Positions 1-5,751 of a stretch of DNA of 6,249 bases are shown here, piece by piece. The stretch comes from an uncultured Actinomycetes bacterium. Its GTDB lineage: Bacteria > Actinomycetota > Actinomycetes > Nanopelagicales > Nanopelagicaceae. The notes beneath the pieces were generated by a model that was not told where the DNA came from, made no database searches, and was given only the letters and a program-made list of their open reading frames with translations. The position numbers and the translations under genes are program-made. Position 1 is the first letter of the stretch; each line of letters opens with the position of its first letter. Location of the stretch: the NCBI GenBank assembly GCA_903842855.1, contig CAIMNT010000174.1, forward strand, positions 1-6,249. The letters are read 5' to 3'.

Positions 1-1
1 A

Positions 2-877
2 AACATCCTGACCACCCACCGTGAAGATACGCCAAAGGCTGGCGGCGCAGCGCTTACCGAGACGATTATCGGAGTAATTCAAGAGTTATTGGCACAACAT
101 GAAGCGGCTTCGGTTGGAATATCGGCTGCTGGATTTGTCTCCTCGGACCGCCAGACCATGCTGGCTACACCAAACATCGCTGGTTGGAACGGAATCAATC
201 TCAAGGCGGAGATATCGCGCGAGATTGATCTTCCCGTCGTTTTTGAAAATGATGCTAATGCTGCAGCCTGGGGTGAGGCCATTTACGGCGCAGCTCGCGG
301 CGAGAGTGAAATCATGATGGTCACTGTCGGCACGGGCATCGGGGGAGGGCTAGTAAATAATGGTGAGCTGTACCGCGGCGCTTTTGGAGTAGCTGCTGAG
401 TTTGGACATATGCGACTAGTTCCAAATGGTCATCTCTGTGGCTGCGGAAAGAATGGCTGTTTTGAACAGTATGCATCTGGCTCTGCCCTCCATCGCCATC
501 TCTTAGAAGCGATCGAGCGCGACCCAGCCAGGGCCACCGCGCTACTAGCTCGTGGAAACGGCAGCGTCGATGGCATCAAGGGCAACCACATAACTGACGC
601 AGCTCGAGAGGGAGATCCTCTGGCGGTAGAAGCTTTTAATACGACCGGCGATTGGCTTGGGGCGGGAATTGCATCTCTCTGCGTAATCGTTGACCCTGCC
701 TGTGTCGTGATTGGTGGAGGCGTGATCGATGCTGGCGAGCTATTGATGAAGCCCACTCGAATCGCAATTGAAAAATACCTGCCATTTTCTGGGAAGCACC
801 CCGCTCCTAAAGTACTTACTGCCGAACTTGGCAATGATGCTGGCCTCGTAGGAGTTGCTGATTTAGCTCGGAGATAA
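2..877 (+). CDS. glk: ROK-family sugar kinase, probably glucokinase (5' end outside the window)
   Basis: A cytoplasmic kinase that phosphorylates glucose (or a close sugar) with ATP at the entry to glycolysis. The frame is open from base 2, giving 291 residues, so about 20 N-terminal residues including the first phosphate-binding DxGGTK loop should lie upstream of the window. Visible ROK hallmarks, in window residue numbers, are the catalytic aspartate D84 in FENDANAAAWGE, the glycine-rich phosphate loop VGTGIGGG around 109-116, EFGH at 133-136 supplying the zinc and sugar ligand, and the zinc motif CGCGKNGCFE at 146-155. These match actinobacterial ROK glucokinases of about 310-320 residues. 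An internal TTG at 89 is not the start, because conserved-looking sequence continues upstream of it. The downstream gene lies 43 bp away on the same strand but looks unrelated. Other ROK substrates such as mannose or N-acetylglucosamine, or polyphosphate as donor, cannot be excluded. Confidence 0.9.
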   Translation, partial: NILTTHREDTPKAGGAALTETIIGVIQELLAQHEAASVGISAAGFVSSDRQTMLATPNIAGWNGINLKAEISREIDLPVVFENDANAAAWGEAIYGAARGESEIMMVTVGTGIGGGLVNNGELYRGAFGVAAEFGHMRLVPNGHLCGCGKNGCFEQYASGSALHRHLLEAIERDPARATALLARGNGSVDGIKGNHITDAAREGDPLAVEAFNTTGDWLGAGIASLCVIVDPACVVIGGGVIDAGELLMKPTRIAIEKYLPFSGKHPAPKVLTAELGNDAGLVGVADLARR

Positions 878-920
878 TTTGCAGGTTGCGTAACGTCTGA
901 CAAATAGGAAAATTATCGTT

Positions 921-2276
921 GTGCATCAGAATCTAAAACTTCACAGGATGGCTATTTTATGTGCCCTTCTGGTTACGTTCGAAGTAGAAATCACAGCTCC
1001 TGGTGCGATGGGTCAAATCCGCGTTGAGAGTAAAACGCGACCTTCAAATAATCATCTTGTACCGCCAAATTTTTCATCTAGCGATGTGAATACAGTTGCA
1101 AATCCGAGAACGCCACCGGGAGATCTTCAGTTGAATATTAGTTGGGATGGACTTGATATACATTTAAATCCATACCCTTATCAGGTAAGCGCAGATATAT
1201 ATGTGGACGGTATCCCGAGCGGTTATCAAGTAGATCCCAAAGATTCCACAAATATTTATCTCCCAAGTGTCGTGCATGCCATCACTTTGGTGGTTAGCTA
1301 TGGAAGTCGAATTAGCCCACCTAGCCGGACAATTCACTCGAAAGTGTCATTTCCCAAACCGGCCAAGGTTGAGAGAGGTCTGCCGTTTGGGCCGCCGCTC
1401 TTTCCATCTTCCACCGACCCCATGTTAAATTGTCAGGGCAGCGGTGAGATTCTCGGAGATCATCCCGGATGGTCAAGTAGCACCGCCGTGAAACTTACGG
1501 TCGTCACTGTTGATCCTAATAACTTTGGAATTTATTGGTGTCCCGCTAGAGCTCCATTCGGTGCAGGAGTGATCTCCTTTACCGTAACCGCGACTCCGGA
1601 TGCAATCACATGTGAGACTACAGATACCTATTGTCTTATGCCCAACACCATAGATGGAAAATATTTTACGATCATGGCTACAGATAGGACCGGCTCATAT
1701 CAAGGTACTACACCGGTGGTGCCAAATTCAGGCTTGATTGAAAGTTGCACCAACTTGGTGAACTGGTGCAATGTCGATGCAGTAAATGAAAATTATCCAA
1801 CCTTTGGAAATTTAGCTCCCGAACTTCTTGGAGATTGCACCTTTGCCGCGGTAGCAGATTGGGAGGAGGCGTACTTGGGGCTTACTCAAAGTACGTCACA
1901 GATAGTGGCGGAATTTACTCGTGCAACTGGCAAGAAGAAGAATCAACTAACTAATGATGAGGTCTTCGCTTTTTGGCAACGGTATGGCATAGGAGACACA
2001 TTTCTTAAGAGCGCAAACCATATCTCCATGGATCCAGTAACTCTTAAAAACAATTTAGATATGCCGATCAATCGCGATCTCATTGCGCAGGTGGAACTGA
2101 CCGCAGGAGAAAATTTTGCTGGATACCAGATGGCAACCAGCGGATATCACTGGATTGTGGTCGATGGGTATACCCCAAAGGGTCCAGTCATTATCACCTG
2201 GGGTCAGATCTTGCAGATGACGTGGCAACAGTGGAACTATGACGCGCTGAATGTCTGGTCTATCACTACCAAGTAA
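921..2276 (+). CDS. Secreted protein with a C-terminal papain-like (C1/C39-type) cysteine-peptidase-like domain
   Basis: A 451-residue exported protein of unknown substrate. It starts at GTG 921 with AGGA at 906-909, 11 nt upstream. Residues 1-31 look like a signal peptide (K6, H8, R9, then a short hydrophobic run 10-20) with a possible cleavage after A29-M30-G31; E21 and E23 make the hydrophobic core unusually short. Residues about 62-145 resemble a fibronectin III or Ig-like beta domain, and about 160-285 form a second beta-rich, cysteine-containing region. Residues 292-451 look papain-like: C306 in GDCTFAA as nucleophile, FWQRYGIG at 351-358, H410 in GYHWIVVDGY, and a TWGQ motif at 426-429 followed by QMTWQQW, where papain has NSWG. 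The papain asparagine is replaced by isoleucine. Six other cysteines (171, 207, 231, 238, 276, 283) could form three disulfides. The fold assignment is from motif memory; proteolysis is unproven. The gene is AT-richer than its neighbours. Confidence 0.6.
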   Translation: MHQNLKLHRMAILCALLVTFEVEITAPGAMGQIRVESKTRPSNNHLVPPNFSSSDVNTVANPRTPPGDLQLNISWDGLDIHLNPYPYQVSADIYVDGIPSGYQVDPKDSTNIYLPSVVHAITLVVSYGSRISPPSRTIHSKVSFPKPAKVERGLPFGPPLFPSSTDPMLNCQGSGEILGDHPGWSSSTAVKLTVVTVDPNNFGIYWCPARAPFGAGVISFTVTATPDAITCETTDTYCLMPNTIDGKYFTIMATDRTGSYQGTTPVVPNSGLIESCTNLVNWCNVDAVNENYPTFGNLAPELLGDCTFAAVADWEEAYLGLTQSTSQIVAEFTRATGKKKNQLTNDEVFAFWQRYGIGDTFLKSANHISMDPVTLKNNLDMPINRDLIAQVELTAGENFAGYQMATSGYHWIVVDGYTPKGPVIITWGQILQMTWQQWNYDALNVWSITTK

Positions 2277-2297
2277 GTTATTTCTTCCTGCTTCAAC

Positions 2298-3410
2298 TCA
2301 AACTTCAGCTCCATCATCGAAGTCATCATCGTTACGCGCCAAACGTATGATTGAGGCGACGACTCCGCCGGTAAATAGCAAGAATCCTGGCCAAGGTCCC
2401 GTCCCAAAGAATGAAAAGCCTGTAGTGTATTCAAGTAACAGGTAGGCAGGACCACCTATGAGACAGGCGATGGCAATTCGCGCTGATTGATCCACCTGTG
2501 GCAATTTCGGATCAGGGTGAACAAAATGTTCTTCACCACGCGCGTCGAGTTCATCTAAGTAGGTTGTAGGAGCAGATTCGTCCAACGACAATTGTGAGAC
2601 GATCGATTCAAATTCAGCATTGATGAGTTGGTTCTCATCGCTCTCATTGGCGCTCTCGAACTCCCCAGTTAAGACATCTTGGATGTACTCAACGCTCTCG
2701 GCAATTAAATCTTCCACTTCGTAATCGAGAGAGACATTGTGAAAAGATCGTTCAAAGATAATTTCTCGAATGCTGGGGGAGGTGACGTTGTCGATCACAG
2801 TGTGGCTGCAACTTGGGCTTACTACGTGATCGTTAATCGAGTATCCGATCAACAGGGGGAGATCAACCAAATAGAGATCGCGTTCAACGATCCGCCACAA
2901 ATGTCGCACCGAGTCCAGAGCTTTGAGAGGGATCCGGTCGTATCCATGGAGTGGTGCTCCTGATTGTGCGACATCACTCGCGCCGCCTTTTATAGATGGC
3001 AGCACATGTTTAAGGGCAGGAACTAATTTAAAGAATTTTCGATCATCAAAGATAGATGGATTGAGCAGAATTAATCCTTCGATATCGTTGCCTTGTACCT
3101 GTGCCAACTTCAATGCTAGAGCGCCACCGACTGAAAAACCCGCGACAAAGACTCGGTCGCAATTACTTTTTAGAGCAGCGAGTGCGATCTCAACAGAGTC
3201 GTACCAGTCCTCCCAGGTGCTGTGATTAAGGTCTTGCCATTTTGTGCCATGCCCTGCAATTCGCGGAACGCTGACTGTAAATCCCGCGTCGTGAATTCCG
3301 TGTGCCCATGGCAGGACGGAGGCGGGCGAACCTGTGAAGCCGTGGAGCATCAAAACTCCAGTTTTACCCCCAGAAAGGTAGAAACTTTCTGAGTTTGCAA
3401 TATCCGTCAC
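2298..3410 (-). CDS. Alpha/beta hydrolase (carboxylesterase-like) fused to a C-terminal two-helix membrane domain
   Basis: A probable serine esterase or lipase of the Est30/monoacylglycerol-lipase type; its substrate is not predictable. Residues 1-248 carry the hydrolase fold: oxyanion-loop HGFTGSP at 23-29, nucleophile elbow GFSVGG with S93, acid D194 in SINDHVVSP, and base H224 in RSFHN. A glutamate- and serine-rich linker, about 249-295, leads to a tail with EEHFVHPDPKLP at 293-304, two hydrophobic segments at about 312-328 and 341-356, and an acidic end DDDFDDGAEV. That tail resembles a separate small actinobacterial membrane protein that ends in DDGAVV, so this looks like a gene fusion tethering the esterase to the membrane. 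GTG 3410 is the only reasonable start, since an in-frame stop lies at 3423-3425; no clear ribosome binding site precedes it. It converges on the secreted-protein gene, 21 bp away, and diverges from plsC. Confidence 0.85.
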   Translation of the reverse strand: MTDIANSESFYLSGGKTGVLMLHGFTGSPASVLPWAHGIHDAGFTVSVPRIAGHGTKWQDLNHSTWEDWYDSVEIALAALKSNCDRVFVAGFSVGGALALKLAQVQGNDIEGLILLNPSIFDDRKFFKLVPALKHVLPSIKGGASDVAQSGAPLHGYDRIPLKALDSVRHLWRIVERDLYLVDLPLLIGYSINDHVVSPSCSHTVIDNVTSPSIREIIFERSFHNVSLDYEVEDLIAESVEYIQDVLTGEFESANESDENQLINAEFESIVSQLSLDESAPTTYLDELDARGEEHFVHPDPKLPQVDQSARIAIACLIGGPAYLLLEYTTGFSFFGTGPWPGFLLFTGGVVASIIRLARNDDDFDDGAEV

Positions 3411-3505
3411 GCTCAGATGGTGTCACAGAGTGGGCTTTAACCCCTAAATTAGACCCCTCAGGTTTCGATGGGCGAGGCGCTTACTGGCAAGAGGGGAGAT
3501 CAACT
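3411..3505. promoter_or_regulatory. Divergent intergenic region between the hydrolase and plsC, with a weak candidate plsC promoter
   Basis: These 95 bp must hold the start signals of two divergent genes. For plsC, TAAATT at 3445-3450 fits the actinobacterial -10 pattern TAnnnT and lies 17 bp after GTCACA at 3422-3427, which matches four of six positions of TTGACA. Both hexamers are imperfect, so the promoter is a candidate only. I saw no convincing palindromic operator or leftward promoter here. Confidence 0.3.
3491..3498 (+). promoter_or_regulatory. Ribosome binding site that fixes the plsC start
   Basis: GAGGGGAG lies 7 nt before ATG 3506. It is the strongest Shine-Dalgarno sequence in the window and selects this ATG over the upstream in-frame TTG at 3395, which would add 37 residues unlike any acyltransferase N-terminus. 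Confidence 0.8.
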
Positions 3506-4198
3506 ATGGCCTATACCTTTTTAAAGTCTTTCTTGACCCCCATTCTGATGGTTCTCTTCCGTCCCAAGGTGAGCGGTCTGCGACATGTTCCAAATTTGGG
3601 ACCTGTGATTATCGCCTCCAATCACTTATCTTTCAGCGATTCTGTCTTCATGCCTCTGGTAGTTCCTCGCAAGGTGACCTTTATGGCGAAGAGTGAATAT
3701 TTCACCTCTCCTGGAATCAAAGGATTTATCAAAAAGATTACATTTCAGGCGCTAGGCCAGGTACCGGTAGACCGCTCTGGTGGTCGTCGAAGCGAGGCTG
3801 CAATTCGCACCGGATTGAAACTTCTTGAAGAGGGCAACTGCATCGGAATTTATCCAGAAGGTACGCGCTCGCCAGATGGTCGTCTCTATAAGGGTCGCAC
3901 TGGAATCGCACGCATGGCAATTGACTCCGGAGCTCCAGTAGTTCCCGTAGCTATGTTCAATACCGCAGAGATTCAACCAACCGGACAAGTTGTTCCGAAG
4001 GTTCGCCGCGTTGAGATGGTCTTCGGAGAGCCAATGTATTTCAATGGAGATTCCAGCGACCTATCCTTTTTGCGTCAAGTCACAGATGAGATCATGCAAG
4101 GAATTCAAAAAATCTCCGGACAGGTCTATGTAGATATGTATGCCTCTGATGCTAAGAGTGCGATTGCTGCAGAGTTAAAGAAGCAAGAAGAGAACTAA
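3506..4198 (+). CDS. plsC: 1-acyl-sn-glycerol-3-phosphate acyltransferase (PlsC/LPLAT family)
   Basis: A membrane-associated enzyme that transfers an acyl chain from acyl-ACP or acyl-CoA to lysophosphatidic acid, giving phosphatidic acid for phospholipid synthesis. The protein is 230 residues, normal for the family. All four LPLAT motifs are in order: catalytic NHLSFSD with H40 and D45 (HX4D), GQVPVDR at 84-90 with the acceptor-binding arginine, YPEGTRSPDG at 116-125 with the EGTR glycerol-phosphate site, and VPVAMF at 146-151. A hydrophobic N-terminal stretch at about 8-18 could anchor it, and the C-terminus is a charged helix. The start is ATG 3506 with a strong ribosome binding site. Its stop overlaps that of the convergent nuclease gene. 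Many actinobacteria carry several PlsC-like paralogues, so whether this is the main housekeeping enzyme or acts on another acceptor is open. Confidence 0.92.
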   Translation: MAYTFLKSFLTPILMVLFRPKVSGLRHVPNLGPVIIASNHLSFSDSVFMPLVVPRKVTFMAKSEYFTSPGIKGFIKKITFQALGQVPVDRSGGRRSEAAIRTGLKLLEEGNCIGIYPEGTRSPDGRLYKGRTGIARMAIDSGAPVVPVAMFNTAEIQPTGQVVPKVRRVEMVFGEPMYFNGDSSDLSFLRQVTDEIMQGIQKISGQVYVDMYASDAKSAIAAELKKQEEN

Positions 4199-4869
4199 CC
4201 GTTCCCTAATACTTCTCTACGGGAAGATACATAATCACAGACTGTGCAACCATCTTTTGATGGAGGGCATTCACCTTGCACCATGCGAACTAAATCCGAC
4301 AAACGCTCTTGAAGTGCAATGGGATTGCGCTCTGCGGGAAACCAAGAGCTATTAACGCGGTAGCCAAAGCCAGTTGTTAAGTTGCCCGATGCCCGATCAA
4401 GAGACCAGGTGTAGAGGCCAATCAACGAAATCTTTTTTGGCTCATCTTTCTGAGGGTTCTCCAAGCTAAATGCATATGCCTCAAGTTGTGGGGCATAGAA
4501 GGTGCTCTTGTCGTAATCCTTCTTCTGCAACTTGCAATCGATGATCCCAAAAGTGCCATCGGCAAATTCCAGGAGCAAGTCGTACTTGCCGCGGATAAAG
4601 AGTCCTGAATCAACTCCATCAACCACAATATTTTTTGAGGCGACCCATCCACCGTGTGAGTGGACGCGACCTTCAGGAAGATCAGGGTGCATATCTGAAG
4701 TCTTAGCGCCGATGAAGTAGCGCTCTTGCATATCGGCTAAATCTCCGATGAGTGGCATCTGAATCGGGGCGGCAACTGAGTGGTTGTATTGAAGCCATAA
4801 GCAGCGGTGGCAATCGCCCCATGCATATGTGAGGTGGCTTGGACTAATGGCGGCGCGTGGATCGCCCAT
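4195..4869 (-). CDS. Stand-alone PD-(D/E)XK nuclease, RecB/Cas4-like, with candidate Fe-S cysteines
   Basis: A 224-residue probable DNA exonuclease or nickase-type protein of the PD-(D/E)XK superfamily. The active-site core is visible as RGKYDLLLEFADG with D97, then IIDCK with D111 and K113, followed by QLEAY, the QxxxY motif (Q128, Y132) typical of RecB and Cas4 nucleases. Cysteines flank the core: C20 and C23 in WGDCHRCLWL near the N-terminus, and C201, C208 and C211 in CPPSKDGCTVC near the C-terminus. One N-terminal plus three C-terminal cysteines is the layout that binds a 4Fe-4S cluster in Cas4 and AddB, so a cluster is likely but inferred. The start is ATG 4869, with a modest AGTAGG 5 nt upstream. 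There is no helicase, cas1 or CRISPR array in the window, so a general repair role is more likely than adaptation. It is convergent with plsC, with a 4-nt overlap. Confidence 0.78.
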   Translation of the reverse strand: MGDPRAAISPSHLTYAWGDCHRCLWLQYNHSVAAPIQMPLIGDLADMQERYFIGAKTSDMHPDLPEGRVHSHGGWVASKNIVVDGVDSGLFIRGKYDLLLEFADGTFGIIDCKLQKKDYDKSTFYAPQLEAYAFSLENPQKDEPKKISLIGLYTWSLDRASGNLTTGFGYRVNSSWFPAERNPIALQERLSDLVRMVQGECPPSKDGCTVCDYVSSRREVLGNG

Positions 4870-4924
4870 GATGACCTACTTTTCTCGGATTCAATTATTT
4901 GTAGGTGAAGTCTGTACTAAAGAG

Positions 4925-4947
4925 GTGACAGGCGCACGCTCTGCCAC
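4925..4947 (-). terminator. Candidate transcription terminator hairpin after lysE
   Basis: Read on the minus strand, GTGGCAG and CTGTCAC form a 7-bp stem (one G-U pair) around a 9-nt loop that can fold further. It starts 22 nt after the lysE stop codon. The following CTCTTTAG is only a weak U-tract, so termination could be partial. The pairing is worse on the plus strand (an A-C mismatch), which supports minus-strand use. Confidence 0.4.
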
Positions 4948-4969
4948 GAGGGTTTGTCCCCAAGAAAAA

Positions 4970-5620
4970 TTAAGAGTGAAGTATCGAGTTGATGAAGGTA
5001 AAAATTCCAAGACCCACCATTACTGCGCCACCGCCAAAGCGAAGGCGTTCCAAGCGATGTGGTACCGAGGAGAGCCAGCCGCGCATTGTTCCGGCGATCA
5101 TGCCCCACATCCCATCAGACAAGAGGGCGATGGCGCAGAAGATAGTTCCAAGTAGGAGGAGTTGGGAGACCAGGTGGCCCTTAGGGCGATCTACAAACTG
5201 GGGGAGGATTGCTGCAAAGAAGACCAGGGTCTTGGGGTTGAGAACTCCGACCATGAAGCCTTCGAAGATGGTCTTCCTGATCGAGGGCTTTCCACCGCTC
5301 ACATCGGTCATTGACTCGGCATGCTCTTTGACGTGGCGAAGGGCATCGATTCCCAGGTAGACGAGGTAGAAAGCACCCAGCCACTGCACCCCGATAAAGG
5401 CCAGGTGGAAGCGTTGGAGGACTGGACCTAGTCCCACCGCGACGACGACTGAGATCACGAACTCACCCAAGACATTGCCCAAAACTGTGGCTAGGGCCAC
5501 TGTGCGGCCCCAGGCGATAGCTCTGGCGATGGTGAAGAGCACACTCGGCCCCGGCGCCCAGATAATGAGCGTGGTAGCAACTACGTACTCCCAGAACTTG
5601 GTTGGAATGATCAAAGTCAC
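4970..5620 (-). CDS. LysE/RhtB family exporter (amino acid or metabolite efflux)
   Basis: A 216-residue inner-membrane protein of the LysE/RhtB superfamily, which exports amino acids or related small metabolites using the proton gradient. It has the usual length and about six hydrophobic segments, at roughly 10-33, 40-65, 72-94, 118-142, 152-172 and 195-212. Family signatures are WAPGPSVLF at 21-29 near the N-terminus, the small-residue stretch GNVLGEF at 48-54, and GVLNPKTLVFF at 125-135 before the fourth helix. The substrate cannot be read from the sequence. GTG 5620 is the only standard start codon between the first helix and an upstream in-frame stop at 5681-5683; its ribosome binding site is poor. 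It is transcribed divergently from padR, with palindromic operator-like sites in the shared spacer, so PadR control is likely. Local GC near 60 percent is the highest I sampled in the window. Confidence 0.88.
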   Translation of the reverse strand: MTLIIPTKFWEYVVATTLIIWAPGPSVLFTIARAIAWGRTVALATVLGNVLGEFVISVVVAVGLGPVLQRFHLAFIGVQWLGAFYLVYLGIDALRHVKEHAESMTDVSGGKPSIRKTIFEGFMVGVLNPKTLVFFAAILPQFVDRPKGHLVSQLLLLGTIFCAIALLSDGMWGMIAGTMRGWLSSVPHRLERLRFGGGAVMVGLGIFTFINSILHS

Positions 5621-5665
5621 GCCCTGAGGGTACTTGAGGCGGGCGATTTGCGGTGGACATTTTTG

Positions 5666-5678
5666 TATCGACTCGATA
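5666..5678. promoter_or_regulatory. Palindromic operator, copy 1 (lysE-proximal)
   Basis: TATCGACTCGATA is a perfect 6-bp inverted repeat around one central base. It is the same consensus as the copy at 5694-5706, with centres 28 bp apart. It sits 46 bp upstream of the lysE start, in the shared lysE-padR spacer, and is the expected kind of site for a dimeric winged-helix repressor such as PadR. Confidence 0.75.
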
Positions 5679-5693
5679 GGTTACCTCTCGTTA

Positions 5694-5706
5694 TATCGAA
5701 TCGATA
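5694..5706. promoter_or_regulatory. Palindromic operator, copy 2
   Basis: TATCGAATCGATA is a perfect palindrome around a central A, differing from copy 1 only at that central base. It lies 46 bp before the padR ATG and could overlap the padR promoter. Copies 1 and 2 are placed symmetrically, each ending 45 bp from the nearer start codon, which fits joint control of both divergent genes. Confidence 0.75.
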
Positions 5707-5719
5707 GATTGAATCGTTA
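5707..5719. promoter_or_regulatory. Degenerate third operator-like site
   Basis: GATTGAATCGTTA directly abuts copy 2 and matches TATCGAATCGATA at 10 of 13 positions, keeping the GAATCG core. Its arms are a poor inverted repeat, so it may be a weak or cooperative site, or a chance relic. Confidence 0.35.
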
Positions 5720-5740
5720 CATCAGCTGAATGAAAGAGTC

Positions 5741-5744
5741 GGAG
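5741..5744 (+). promoter_or_regulatory. padR ribosome binding site
   Basis: GGAG lies 7 nt before ATG 5752 and fixes that start. An earlier ATG at 5730 is in a different frame. Confidence 0.75.
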
Positions 5745-5751
5745 TCCAAAG

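Noticed and set aside
89..91. TTG as the start of the ROK kinase
   Set aside because: The same frame is open to base 2 with plausible kinase sequence, and the N-terminal phosphate loop must lie further upstream; the gene is cut by the window edge.
430..903. 157-codon minus-strand frame across the kinase gene
   Set aside because: It is antisense to the well-supported ROK kinase, rich in proline, serine and arginine, with no recognisable domain.
948..950. ATG 948 as the start of the secreted protein
   Set aside because: The AGG before it is directly adjacent to the ATG, and this start would lose the basic residues of the signal peptide; GTG 921 has a better-spaced AGGA. It is not fully excluded.
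3395..3505. N-terminal extension of PlsC from TTG 3395
   Set aside because: It overlaps the hydrolase start, has no acyltransferase-like sequence, and a strong ribosome binding site precedes ATG 3506.
4195..4869. A CRISPR-Cas locus around the Cas4-like nuclease
   Set aside because: No direct-repeat array and no cas1, cas2 or effector gene is present in the window.
4982..4994. Operator-like TATCGAGTTGATG in the 3' end of lysE
   Set aside because: It matches only 10 of 12 defined positions, is not a perfect palindrome, and lies inside coding sequence far from a start; probably chance.
4829..5360. Plus-strand frames opposite the nuclease and lysE genes
   Set aside because: They lie antisense to well-supported genes and translate to low-complexity, basic sequences without domains.
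5463..5660. Minus-strand frame with ATG at 5660 upstream of lysE
   Set aside because: It is out of frame with lysE, overlaps the lysE N-terminus, and its translation shows no family features.
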